Source: an uncultured bacterium
GTDB taxonomy: Bacteria; Cyanobacteriota; Vampirovibrionia; Gastranaerophilales; Gastranaerophilaceae
Length of the DNA: 10,947 bases
Direction of reading: 5' to 3'
Assembly: GCA_900553845.1 (NCBI GenBank)
Contig: USEW01000053.1
Span: 1-10,947, forward strand
The notes below the pieces were generated by a model that was not told where the DNA came from, made no database searches, and worked only from the letters and a program-made list of their open reading frames with translations. Position numbers and translations under genes: made by a program. This document shows, in pieces, positions 1-6,497 of this stretch. The first letter of the stretch is position 1; each line of letters begins with the position of its first letter.

Positions 1-8
1 CACCCCAG

Positions 9-31
9 CCCTCTCCTTAAGAAGGAGAGGG
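9..31. repeat. REP-like intergenic palindrome
   Basis: A perfect inverted repeat: CCCTCTCCTT (9-18), a 3-nt loop, then AAGGAGAGGG (22-31), giving a 10-bp stem. It is preceded by CACCCCAG and followed by an AT-rich stretch without a clean U-tract. The purine-rich/pyrimidine-rich arms around a short loop look like the small dispersed palindromes found in many bacterial intergenic regions (inference). It lies downstream of the minus-strand DUF336 gene and could also act as an mRNA end-stabilising hairpin. Confidence 0.55.
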
Positions 32-137
32 AGAATAATTATTTTTAAATTTAAAGTTTTACCTTAGCCCTTTGAAATTGTAAAAATACGAATAATTTGA
101 TTATTAATGGCAACTTTATATAAAAGTTATCCTTATA

Positions 138-557
138 TCAGTGTAATTGTTTTGCAAATTCTTCAAATTTTAATAAAACATATTCTGCAATTTGGCAGTC
201 TTGTTCTTCCGAGCCTCCGCCAACACCAATTCCGCCGGCAATTTTACCGTTTATAAATAATGGGTAGCCGCCGCTAACAAGAGTAATTTTGGGATCATTA
301 CTTTGAATTGCCATTAGTGTATTCCCTTCTTGTGCCCACAATGCTACATCTTTTGTTTTGCTTTGAGTAATTGCCGATGTATATGCTTTTCCCGGAACTA
401 AAGTAATGCTCAAAACAAGAGCTTGGCCAAACCTTTGAAAATATTTTAATAATCCGTTTTCATCGCAAATTGCAAAACTAATATCTATTCCTAATTTTTA
501 AGATTTCTCTTTTGCTGCAGCTGACAATTTGTTACATAATTCATCTGTTAAAATCAT
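138..557 (-). pseudogene. GlcG/HbpS-like (DUF336) protein gene, interrupted by one in-frame TAA
   Basis: An ATG at 557 follows an excellent ribosome site (AAGGAGGTC, ending about 3 nt upstream). The frame reads 19 codons (MILTDELCNKLSAAAKEKS) and meets TAA at 500-498. It then continues without any further stop for 119 codons to TGA at 140-138. Read through, the product is about 139 aa, the usual size for the DUF336/GlcG/HbpS family. The part after the stop keeps family features: LGIDISFAICDENG, GKAYTSAI, a SGGYPL segment and GGIGVGGGSEEQD near the C terminus. Family members bind haem or related ligands, or sit beside oxidoreductases. No ATG or GTG start with a ribosome site exists downstream of the stop; a TTG at 413 is the only alternative and it removes the conserved N-terminal third. 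A single change such as AAA to TAA explains the break; a base-call error is the other explanation. It lies 38 nt downstream of the AraC gene, in the same direction. Confidence 0.8.
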
Positions 558-595
558 TTTGACCTCCTTTTTTATTATTGTAAAAGGAGTTTATT

Positions 596-1435
596 TTAAT
601 CGCTTGCCTTATTCTTTATATTTTTGGCACAATTCTTTATTTTTAAAATATCCTCTTTCGGAGTAAATCCTAATATTTTTTTATAATCTCTTACAAATTG
701 AGAAACACTTTCATAACCAACCTCAAGAGCGGCTTGAGTTACATTCTTATCATTGTCAAGCATTAAACGTCTCGCTTCAACAAGTCTTAATTTCTTTTGG
801 CATTGAATCGGGCCCATACCAACAGCATTTTTAAACTTTTGATGAAAACCTGATGTAGACATATTTGCTTGTTCTGCTAGCTCTTCAACCGTAAAATCCG
901 ATTTAAAATTTTCTTTTATCCAAGTATTCATCTTATAAATTTCATCAGCATTTTGAAATTTGACGATATGCTCTATAAATTCTTTACCTTTGCTACCTGT
1001 TATCAAGTTAAAAATAATTTCACGTTTGAGATGTTTTTGCATAAACTTGTTATCATCTGTATTAAGATTTAAAAGTTTAAGAATAGTACTCAATATTTTT
1101 TCATCATTATTTGTAGATTGAAATTCCCCTTCAATTTCCAACATAACAGAGATAATTTCATCGTTTGTAAACTCTAAAAACAAAGCACAAAAAGGCTCTT
1201 GAATAATTTTAGCAGTATAGGGAGTTGTAATTTCTGAGATAAAATATTCCCCTTGTTTGTATTTTTCAAAAGTTGAAAATTGAATCTTACCTTCTAAAAT
1301 CAGATATAAATATGGTGATGAAATTTTGGGAAGAATTACATTTTCGGTATCGAAAATCTGAAATTTTAAAAAAGGTAATTCTTTTAAGATTTGGGACTCT
1401 TTTTTTAATATTATTTGGTTTAATAATGATTTCAT
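596..1435 (-). CDS. AraC-family transcriptional regulator (AraC_N type, YqhC-like)
   Basis: The 279-aa protein has two regions. Residues about 10-160 form a cupin-like sensor arm resembling the AraC_N (PF06719) regulators such as E. coli YqhC. Residues about 165-262 form the AraC/XylS DNA-binding domain with two helix-turn-helix units, FTVEELAEQANMSTSGFHQK (181-200) and NVTQAALEVGYESVSQFVRD (231-250), closed by the signature YKKILGFTPKE. It is a cytosolic one-component regulator; the ligand cannot be read from sequence. Regulators of this subgroup usually control a neighbouring enzyme gene, and the only co-directional neighbour here is the broken DUF336 gene, 38 nt downstream. The ATG at 1435 is the first methionine and has no Shine-Dalgarno sequence. 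A TATACT box at 1447-1442 leaves 6 nt before the ATG, which fits leaderless transcription. Family assignment is firm; the target and inducer are unknown. Confidence 0.92.
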   Translation of the reverse strand: MKSLLNQIILKKESQILKELPFLKFQIFDTENVILPKISSPYLYLILEGKIQFSTFEKYKQGEYFISEITTPYTAKIIQEPFCALFLEFTNDEIISVMLEIEGEFQSTNNDEKILSTILKLLNLNTDDNKFMQKHLKREIIFNLITGSKGKEFIEHIVKFQNADEIYKMNTWIKENFKSDFTVEELAEQANMSTSGFHQKFKNAVGMGPIQCQKKLRLVEARRLMLDNDKNVTQAALEVGYESVSQFVRDYKKILGFTPKEDILKIKNCAKNIKNKASD

Positions 1436-1441
1436 AAAAAT

Positions 1442-1447
1442 AGTATA
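1442..1447 (-). promoter_or_regulatory. Candidate -10 box for a leaderless AraC-regulator mRNA
   Basis: TATACT on the minus strand (5 of 6 to TATAAT) lies 6 nt upstream of the ATG at 1435, so transcription would begin at or next to the start codon. No ribosome site lies in the gap. No good -35 hexamer is found 16-18 nt further upstream, which weakens the call or points to an activator-dependent promoter. Confidence 0.3.
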
Positions 1448-1725
1448 TCACAAGTCAAATTTCAAGTTAGAAACAACAGATAAAGAATCAAGGGTTTAAT
1501 ATATAAATTTAACTACCGACTTTCAGAAAAATTTTTACCAACTTAAAAAGAAAATTATTAACTAAAATTTTGGAATAACGTTGCCCGAATTTCCTAAACT
1601 GTCCCAAAATTCGCAAACCAAATAGAAACCATTATTATATAAGGACTTTAGGCATGGAATTTTGAATTCCTAAACTACCTCAAAAAATACAGAAATTAAA
1701 ATAGAGAAAAATCCTCTTTAAAAAA
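1448..1725. other. Gene-poor interval between the AraC gene and tRNA-Ser
   Basis: About 280 nt with no open frame that has a ribosome site or protein-like composition on either strand. The only structure seen is an imperfect direct repeat (1591-1609 and 1667-1685) and a local inverted repeat, GGAATT TTG AATTCC (1656-1670), flanked by TTTAGG and CCTAAA. It could be the degraded edge of a mobile element or a small untranslated RNA. Nothing decides between these. Confidence 0.4.
1591..1685. repeat. Pair of imperfect 19-bp direct repeats
   Basis: TTCCTAAACT occurs at 1591-1600 and again at 1667-1676. Each copy is followed by a similar tail (GTCCCAAAA versus ACCTCAAAA), so 16 of 19 positions match at a 76-nt interval. 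Each copy also follows GAATT or GAATTT. On the minus strand the first copy reads GAATTTTGGGACAGTTTAGG, which resembles some insertion-sequence ends. No transposase remnant is present. Confidence 0.4.
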
Positions 1726-1814
1726 CGGAGAAAGTGGGATTTGAACCCACGGTAGAGTATGAACCCTACAACGACTTTCGAGGTCGTCACCTTAAACCAC
1801 TCGGACATTTCTCC
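1726..1814 (-). tRNA. trnS-CGA: tRNA-Ser (anticodon CGA)
   Basis: On the minus strand the acceptor arm GGAGAAA pairs with TTTCTCC and is followed by discriminator G73. The anticodon arm is ACGAC-CTCGAAA-GTCGT, so the anticodon is CGA, decoding UCG. A long variable arm (TTGTAGGGTTCATACTCTAC, pairing GTAGGGT with a partly complementary ACTCTAC) and a T arm GTGGG-TTCAAAT-CCCAC follow. The long variable arm and 89-nt length are typical of serine tRNAs. CCA is not encoded: the gene ends in G followed by TTTTT, so CCA must be added enzymatically. Confidence 0.95.
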
Positions 1815-1834
1815 TTTTTTTATTATGCACTTTT

Positions 1835-1863
1835 ATGCTATCGAAAAAAAGATATAATGTAAA
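1835..1863 (-). promoter_or_regulatory. Promoter of tRNA-Ser
   Basis: On the minus strand TTTACA (1863-1858) is followed after exactly 17 nt by TAGCAT (1840-1835). Predicted transcription start is near 1828, about 13 nt before the mature tRNA 5' end. The -35 is 5 of 6 to consensus and the -10 is 4 of 6. Confidence 0.5.
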
Positions 1864-1968
1864 GTCTTTATTGGTATATATAATATTTGAAATAACTTTC
1901 CACTTATTGAGCAATATTTTAGATTCACTTGTCTACCTTAGATTCTTTATAGTGTTACTAATGCCTTT

Positions 1969-1997
1969 TTTACAATTAATCTAATTTGTTGTATAAT
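1969..1997 (+). promoter_or_regulatory. Promoter of pnp
   Basis: TTTACA (1969-1974), a 17-nt spacer and a perfect TATAAT (1992-1997). Predicted start is near 2004, giving a leader of about 37 nt that is almost pure A and G. It faces away from the tRNA-Ser promoter, so the two genes are transcribed divergently. Some bacteria control pnp through RNase III cleavage of a long structured leader; this short, unstructured leader gives no sign of that. Confidence 0.7.
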
Positions 1998-2040
1998 TTT
2001 ATATAAATATAAAAGGGTAGAAAAAAGAAAGAAGAAAAAA

Positions 2041-4173
2041 ATGGTTGAAAGTAAAAAAATACAACTTACTATTGGTGGGAAAGTTGTAGAGGTAGAAACA
2101 GGTAAATATGCAAGAAGTGCTAGTTCATCAGTGACCATTCGTTGCGGCGATACTATGTTATTTGTCCATGCAACTGTTGCAAAAGAACCACGTGCTGGTA
2201 TTGATTTTTTCCCGCTTTTGATTGATTACGAAGAACGTATGTCGGCTATTGGAAGAATACCAGGTGGTTTTACAAAAAACGAAGGACGACCTAGTGAAAA
2301 AGCAATATTAATATCAAGATTAATAGATAGACCAATTCGTCCTTTATTTCCAAAAGGATACCGCAATGATGTTCAAATTGTTGCCCAACTTATGAGTTAC
2401 GACCAGGAAAATCAAGCGGACACTTTGGCAATGTTAGGTGCTTCATTTGCATTAATGTTAACAGAAGCTCCATTTGAAGGACCAATAGGTGCTGTCCGTG
2501 TGGCGTGTATTAATGGCGAATATATAGCCAATCCCACACATAAACAATCAAAAGAATCTGACTTGGATATTGTTGTTGCAGGTACTGAAAATAGCGTTAT
2601 TATGGTTGAAGCCGGATGTAACTTTGTGACCGAAGATGATATAATGCATGCTGTTGAGTTTGCTCAAGTTGAGATAAAAAAACAAGTTGAAGCACAATTG
2701 GAGTTTGCAAAAATTTGTGGTATTGAAAAGCCTGAATTTGTTAATCCTTATGACACAAGTCGTTTGGCTTCAATAATAAAGGAAACAGCTTATGATATGA
2801 TTTATGATGCTTATCATAATTTTGACAGAGAATATCGTCAAAATAAACTTGAAGAAGCTAAAACCCTTGTAAAAGAAAAAGTTGCAGCTTTGGGTGAAGA
2901 TGATGATATAAACAAAATGATAAGTGAATCAGGTATAGATTTTATAGCTGAAGAGTTTAAATATTTAGAAAAGAAAATAATGCGTCGTATGATAATAGAA
3001 GAAGGTGTACGAGCTGACGGTCGTAAAGTAACAGAAGTACGCCCAATATGGTGTGAAGTTGGTGTAATACCGCGAGCACATGGCTCAGCAGTATTCACCC
3101 GCGGTCAGACACAGGTTCTTTCAGTTGCAACACTTGCTGGTCCTTCAATGGCACTTGAATTAGACGGTGTTGACCCTTTAACTAAAAAATCATATATGCA
3201 TAAGTATATATTTCCTGGTTTTTCAGTTGGCGAAGTAAAGGCACTAAGAAGTCCTGGGCGTCGCGAAGTTGGCCATGGAAACTTAGCTGAACGTGCAAAC
3301 GTTCCTGCATTGCCAAATATGGATGAATATGGCTATACAATCCGTGTTACATCTGATGTTCTTGAATCAAATGGTTCAACATCAATGGCTTCTACTTGTG
3401 GCAGCTCAATGGCCTTAATGAACGCTGGTGTTCCCGTTAAATGTATGATAGGTGGAGTTGCTATGGGGTTGATTAAAGAAGATGATGCAACTGTTGTATT
3501 AACTGATATTCAAGGCATTGAAGACTTTTTAGGCGATATGGACTTTAAAGTGACAGGTAACGATGAAGCAATTACTGCTTTACAAATGGATATGAAAGTA
3601 AAGGGTATAAGCAATGAAACACTGCGACAAGCTCTTAATCAGGCTAAAGAAGGTCGTCTTCATATACTGGGCAAAATGCGTGAAGTTATAAGCGAGCCTG
3701 CTAAAGAAATGTCACCTTATGCTCCGCGTATTTATTCAATGAATATTGATGTTGATGATATTGGTATTGTAATAGGTCCTGGCGGTAAAAATATTAAAAA
3801 TATCATTGAATGCTCAGGTGCAGAGATTGATATACAAGATGACGGTCGTGTGACAATTACAAGCAATGATGCTGAAGGAGCCAATATCGCAATGCGTATG
3901 ATTCAAGATGCCACTTTTAAGCCTGTTGAAGGTTTGGTTCGTAGGGGTAAAGTTGTGAGAATTATACCAATTGGCGCTTTTGTTGAACTTGCACCAGGAA
4001 AAGACGGTATGGTGCATATTTCTCAAGTTGCAAACGAACGTATTGAAACTGTTGAAAGCAAACTATCTATTGGTGATGATGTAATTGTTAAAGTTATAAA
4101 GATTGATGACAAAGGACGCGTTAATCTAACGATTAAAGGCGTTACAGAAGAAGAAAAACAAAGATGTCTGTAA
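2041..4173 (+). CDS. pnp: Polynucleotide phosphorylase (PNPase, EC 2.7.7.8)
   Basis: The 710-aa protein has the complete family layout and usual length. The first RNase PH domain covers about residues 10-145 (IGRIPGGFTKNEGRPSEKA, then SRLIDRPIRPLFP), followed by an alpha-helical linker to about 310. The second RNase PH domain, about 320-540, carries the catalytic core: NGSTSMASTCGSS (444-455) and the acidic LGDMDFKVTG (497-506) plus LQMDMK (514-519) motifs. A KH domain has the GPGG loop at 579-582, and an S1 domain spans about 631-706. The enzyme is a phosphate-dependent 3'-5' exoribonuclease, usually trimeric and often part of an RNA degradosome, acting in mRNA decay and sRNA turnover. Start chosen at the ATG at 2041, matching the family N terminus; the ribosome site is weak (GAAGAA in an A-rich leader). 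It is monocistronic: own promoter upstream, strong palindrome downstream. Motifs resemble cyanobacterial-type enzymes by eye. Confidence 0.98.
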   Translation: MVESKKIQLTIGGKVVEVETGKYARSASSSVTIRCGDTMLFVHATVAKEPRAGIDFFPLLIDYEERMSAIGRIPGGFTKNEGRPSEKAILISRLIDRPIRPLFPKGYRNDVQIVAQLMSYDQENQADTLAMLGASFALMLTEAPFEGPIGAVRVACINGEYIANPTHKQSKESDLDIVVAGTENSVIMVEAGCNFVTEDDIMHAVEFAQVEIKKQVEAQLEFAKICGIEKPEFVNPYDTSRLASIIKETAYDMIYDAYHNFDREYRQNKLEEAKTLVKEKVAALGEDDDINKMISESGIDFIAEEFKYLEKKIMRRMIIEEGVRADGRKVTEVRPIWCEVGVIPRAHGSAVFTRGQTQVLSVATLAGPSMALELDGVDPLTKKSYMHKYIFPGFSVGEVKALRSPGRREVGHGNLAERANVPALPNMDEYGYTIRVTSDVLESNGSTSMASTCGSSMALMNAGVPVKCMIGGVAMGLIKEDDATVVLTDIQGIEDFLGDMDFKVTGNDEAITALQMDMKVKGISNETLRQALNQAKEGRLHILGKMREVISEPAKEMSPYAPRIYSMNIDVDDIGIVIGPGGKNIKNIIECSGAEIDIQDDGRVTITSNDAEGANIAMRMIQDATFKPVEGLVRRGKVVRIIPIGAFVELAPGKDGMVHISQVANERIETVESKLSIGDDVIVKVIKIDDKGRVNLTIKGVTEEEKQRCL

Positions 4174-4198
4174 AGGATATGTAATTTTAAAGGGGGTT

Positions 4199-4227
4199 GT
4201 AAGGGGAGGCTTTGTGCCTCCCCTTAC
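4199..4227. terminator. 12-bp perfect palindrome after pnp (terminator or REP-like element)
   Basis: GTAAGGGGAGGC (4199-4210), loop TTTGT, GCCTCCCCTTAC (4216-4227): a perfect 12-bp stem starting 25 nt after the pnp stop. It is followed by ATATTAAAT rather than a U-run, so it is not a classical intrinsic terminator. It may instead block 3' exonucleases or be a dispersed palindrome; its arms resemble those of the palindrome at 9-31. Confidence 0.6.
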
Positions 4228-4239
4228 ATATTAAATATT

Positions 4240-4745
4240 GCCGTGGCTAGACGGCTTCACGAATATGAAGACGGCATGTCTTGGATTACTCAGGGTTCGG
4301 AACTTTAGCAACTCCGTTTCGCAATTTAACAATTGCTGTGCTTTGGTACACAATTTTTTCCCACCTGTGGCATCCGCCCTCATTTTATTCGGTCGTCTTT
4401 CCTACAGAGGTCATTAACTACTACAAACAAATCCAAAACTGAGCTGTTTTGGATTTGTTTTCCGCACGGCTTACGCTTTTTTTCACAATCAGTCAAAGCC
4501 AACTGTCAGTTCTTCTTGTAGCGAAGCCCAAAGGCTGAGCCGTAGTCCCCTTTAGGGGATAATCCGCTGCCTCAGGCGGTTTAATACCCTCTCGGAGAAC
4601 ATAAAATACTAAAATTAATAAAGCAAACCAACCAACGTTGGCGGAAGAAAACAACAAAGCTTGAAAGGAAAAAAACAAAAAAATGCACTGCTCCAAAGGG
4701 TTGCAACCATTCAAAGCGTGTTCGCTTTGTGTGAAGTTGTATATA
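4240..4745. other. GC-rich, hairpin-rich non-coding island
   Basis: I counted 217 G or C in 4241-4740 (43%), against 18 of 120 (15%) in 4741-4860. Short open frames exist on both strands but lack ribosome sites, and their translations are low-complexity or unrelated to any family I know. Inverted repeats are dense: CCGT/ACGG (4241-4254), GCAATT TAAC AATTGC (4321-4336), a 15-bp stem (4425-4460), AGCC/GGCT (4526-4536), TCCCC/GGGGA (4546-4559) enclosed by CTGAG (4535-4539) and CTCAG (4571-4575), GGTTGCAACC (4699-4708) and a 7-bp stem at 4712-4729. This fits a structured non-coding RNA or a decayed dispersed repeat. Neither strand shows a convincing promoter, and I match it to no RNA family. Confidence 0.5.
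4425..4460. repeat. 15-bp perfect inverted repeat inside the GC-rich island
   Basis: AAACAAATCCAAAAC (4425-4439), loop TGAGCT, GTTTTGGATTTGTTT (4446-4460). On the plus strand the stem ends in TTTTCC, so it could work as a weak intrinsic terminator or as the main helix of a structured RNA. It is the longest uninterrupted stem in the island. Confidence 0.6.
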
Positions 4746-4798
4746 AATCCCATAATTTATCATATCTTTACAAAACTTAACAAATATAAAATTGGATA

Positions 4799-4826
4799 TT
4801 GAATAATATTTATTTGCTATTATAAT
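4799..4826 (+). promoter_or_regulatory. Promoter of the attenuator-like leader
   Basis: TTGAAT (4799-4804), a 16-nt spacer and a perfect TATAAT (4821-4826). Predicted start is about 4833, which coincides with the ATG of the leader ORF. A second TATAAT at 4848-4853 lacks a -35 and would start the RNA near 4860, after the leader ATG. Confidence 0.5.
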
Positions 4827-4832
4827 AAAAGT

Positions 4833-4898
4833 ATGAAAAACGAAATGTATAATATAAATAAAAGTTGGCGTAGCCTCACATATTTAATGTGCAGGTGA
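4833..4898 (+). CDS. Possible 21-codon leader peptide
   Basis: ATG at 4833, starting MKNEMYNI and ending YLMCR, with TGA at 4896-4898. It has no Shine-Dalgarno sequence; if transcription starts at about 4833 it would be translated leaderless. What makes it notable is position: its last three sense codons and stop lie on GTGCAGGT (4889-4896), the segment that can pair with the left arm of the terminator at 4932-4963. A ribosome reaching the stop would hide that segment. No run of one amino acid is present, although single Trp, Arg and Cys codons occur. It may equally be chance. Confidence 0.3.
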   Translation: MKNEMYNINKSWRSLTYLMCR

Positions 4899-4963
4899 TA
4901 AAATACATATTTGTTATATTTTTAGAATAATAAAAAACCTGCACTTTTATGTACAGGTTTTTT
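4877..4963 (+). promoter_or_regulatory. Attenuator-like leader with competing RNA pairings
   Basis: Three helices share sequence. Hairpin 1 is CACAT (4877-4881) with ATGTG (4887-4891). The antiterminator is GTGCAGGT (4889-4896) with ACCTGCAC (4937-4944), 8 bp and perfect. The terminator is AAAAAACCTG (4932-4941) with CAGGTTTTTT (4954-4963). Helix 1 excludes the antiterminator, and the antiterminator excludes the terminator, the logic of ribosome- or ligand-controlled attenuation. The terminator ends only 24 nt before the ATG at 4988, leaving no room for another promoter, so the downstream gene can be expressed only by read-through. I recognise no known riboswitch core here. Confidence 0.5.
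4932..4963 (+). terminator. Intrinsic terminator just upstream of the membrane-protein start
   Basis: A perfect 10-bp stem, AAAAAACCTG (4932-4941) and CAGGTTTTTT (4954-4963), extended inward by A-T and C-G after one C/A mismatch, with a TTTTAT loop. The right arm ends in six T. It ends 24 nt before the following gene, so it is likely regulatory rather than the end of an operon. Confidence 0.7.
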
Positions 4964-4987
4964 AGTTTTACCAAAAAGGGAAAAAAT

Positions 4988-6163
4988 ATGACAAATAATT
5001 TATTAAATACATTACCATTACCACTAAAACTTGCCGGGAAGTTTATAGCGCATAATGAAAGCGCATCGGGTTTATCGACTTCAAGATTTATACAGGATAC
5101 AACAACCCAGCTTGTTCCAAAGGCGACATTTTCGCGAAGTAAAGCTGATTTATTTGAAAATACATTTTTGGAAACAGCTGAAAGTGCTATTGTATATTTT
5201 TTGCCGCAAGTTTTGGGAGAGAAGATATTCCGCAGAATATTTTCAACGAAATTAAATTCAAAACAAAAAGCACTTGTTGGAAAAAGTTATGAAATTATAA
5301 AAAACAGTCGCGATAAAAATATAGTTGTGCCAGTAAAGGCAGCAATTGCTCTTACATCATTAATTATACCAATACTTGTATTCACTTTGAATTATTTTAA
5401 AAATTTGCTTACAATTAAAACTTTTAAACAAAGTGATTTTGTAAATATTGCATCACTTGATAAAAAAGATGAAGATAAAAATAAAATTAACAAAGTAAAA
5501 AAAAGCGCATATAAAAATCTAACTCGTGCTTTTATTGCATCGGCTTTGAGCGTATTAGGTGCGATTTTGCTTGTTAAAAAAGGAAATAAGTCAAAAAAGT
5601 TAATGGAGATATGTGAATTTATACTTTCACCAGGTGATAAAATTTCAAAAAACAATAAAAAAATAAAAGATTTTGTAAATAAATATTTTTGTATTGATTA
5701 CACAAACGAAAAAGGAAAGCTTAATTTAAGTAAAGGTCAGTTGACATCGTGTGTATTGATAGGTGGATTGGGGTATTTTGGTGCTGCTTATGACCGAGGA
5801 AAGGAAAATTTTATGGAAACGCTTTTTCGCTACCCTATTGTAGGACTATACGTTATTTCAGGTAGTGAACTTTTTGAAAACGGATTTAAACGCATATTAA
5901 AAAAAACAGGTAAATGCCGTGAAACAATAAAGAATAATTTAGATGTTGTTAAATTTGATGAACTTAATAAACTAGCTAAAAATCTAGCAAATAAAAATAA
6001 TACAGACATAAAAATTGAATATAAAAAACTTATAAAGCAAAAATCTTTAATAACACTTATCCCTTTTATTTTTAGTATAGGGATAATGGGATTTTTTGTT
6101 TGCGCTATAACCAACCTATCAACAAAATTAAGGTATAAAAAAGAAAAACAAAAATGCCAGTAG
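4988..6163 (+). CDS. Unrecognised 391-aa membrane protein
   Basis: I do not recognise a characterised family. The ATG at 4988 is chosen because it follows AAAAAGGG at suitable spacing; an in-frame ATG at 4949 lies inside the terminator hairpin and would add 13 unlikely residues. The N terminus (1-60) is polar, with a SGLSTSRFIQDTTTQ stretch and SKADLFENTFLE. Hydrophobic segments follow at about 115-138, 180-196, possibly 252-268 and 281-294, and 353-376. Long Lys-rich loops (155-176, 198-250, 300-350) and a basic tail (KKEKQKCQ) suggest an inner-membrane protein with large cytosolic loops. No signal peptide or enzyme motif is visible. I have an impression that similar proteins recur in gut Melainabacteria; that is memory, not a search. 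It appears monocistronic, under the leader at 4833-4963. The next gene is a tRNA with its own promoter. Confidence 0.85.
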   Translation: MTNNLLNTLPLPLKLAGKFIAHNESASGLSTSRFIQDTTTQLVPKATFSRSKADLFENTFLETAESAIVYFLPQVLGEKIFRRIFSTKLNSKQKALVGKSYEIIKNSRDKNIVVPVKAAIALTSLIIPILVFTLNYFKNLLTIKTFKQSDFVNIASLDKKDEDKNKINKVKKSAYKNLTRAFIASALSVLGAILLVKKGNKSKKLMEICEFILSPGDKISKNNKKIKDFVNKYFCIDYTNEKGKLNLSKGQLTSCVLIGGLGYFGAAYDRGKENFMETLFRYPIVGLYVISGSELFENGFKRILKKTGKCRETIKNNLDVVKFDELNKLAKNLANKNNTDIKIEYKKLIKQKSLITLIPFIFSIGIMGFFVCAITNLSTKLRYKKEKQKCQ

Positions 6164-6247
6164 TTTAGATAAAAAAGAGAGGAAGTGTCAGCCAATGGAC
6201 TTGTTTGCATTTTTTAAACTAAATTTATATAAAGATGAAAAAAGATG

Positions 6248-6275
6248 TTGCATAATTTTTTGCTGATGTTATAAT
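6248..6275 (+). promoter_or_regulatory. Promoter of tRNA-Ala
   Basis: TTGCAT (6248-6253), 16-nt spacer and a perfect TATAAT (6270-6275). The predicted start near 6282 leaves about 15 nt before the tRNA. The -35 is weak (3 of 6), so the -10 box carries the call. Confidence 0.45.
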
Positions 6276-6297
6276 TAAAATGTAAATAAAATCCTGT

Positions 6298-6373
6298 GGG
6301 GGATTAGCTCAGCTGGTAGAGCACCTGCCTTGCACGCAGGGGGTCAGGAGTTCGAATCTCCTATCCTCCACCA
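6298..6373 (+). tRNA. trnA-TGC: tRNA-Ala (anticodon TGC)
   Basis: A 76-nt cloverleaf. Acceptor GGGGGAT pairs with ATCCTCC with one G-U pair. The D arm is GCTC-AGCTGGTA-GAGC, the anticodon arm CCTGC-CTTGCAC-GCAGG (anticodon TGC) and the T arm AGGAG-TTCGAAT-CTCCT. It ends in A followed by encoded CCA, unlike the tRNA-Ser in this window. It stands alone with a promoter and terminator, not in an rRNA operon spacer as tRNA-Ala(TGC) often does. Confidence 0.97.
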
Positions 6374-6374
6374 T

Positions 6375-6404
6375 AAAAGACGAGTTTTAGACTCGTCTTT
6401 TTTT
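6375..6404 (+). terminator. Intrinsic terminator of tRNA-Ala
   Basis: AAAAGACGAGT (6375-6385), loop TTTAG, ACTCGTCTTTT (6391-6401), continuing to seven T (6398-6404). A textbook 11-bp stem with U-tract, 2 nt after the tRNA CCA end. Confidence 0.93.
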
Positions 6405-6497
6405 ATTGTTATTACTGGGTTTTGGATTTTTATGTTTTCTTAAAAATGGAAAAGAGTTAAGTAGACTCGAACTTTTGTATTTTTTTAAGGAGGAAAC

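Noticed and set aside
112..128. Hairpin AACTTT/AAAGTT after the DUF336 gene as a terminator
   Set aside because: Six A/T-rich pairs with no U-tract on the minus strand; too weak to call.
1947..3098. Minus-strand ORFs opposite the promoter and body of pnp
   Set aside because: They are antisense shadows of a certain gene with no ribosome site or family motif.
4333..4753. Open frames of 62 aa (+) and 86 aa (-) within the GC-rich island
   Set aside because: Neither has a ribosome site, they overlap on opposite strands, and hairpins run through both; more likely translations of a structured or repeated non-coding sequence.
4949..4987. Upstream in-frame ATG that would lengthen the 391-aa membrane protein by 13 residues
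   Set aside because: It lies within the terminator hairpin and has no ribosome site, whereas the ATG at 4988 follows AAGGG.
6195..6266. 23-codon ORF (starts MDLFAFFKLN) preceded by AGAGG
   Set aside because: Spacing of the purine run is long (about 12 nt), the frame overlaps the tRNA-Ala promoter and nothing protein-like supports it.
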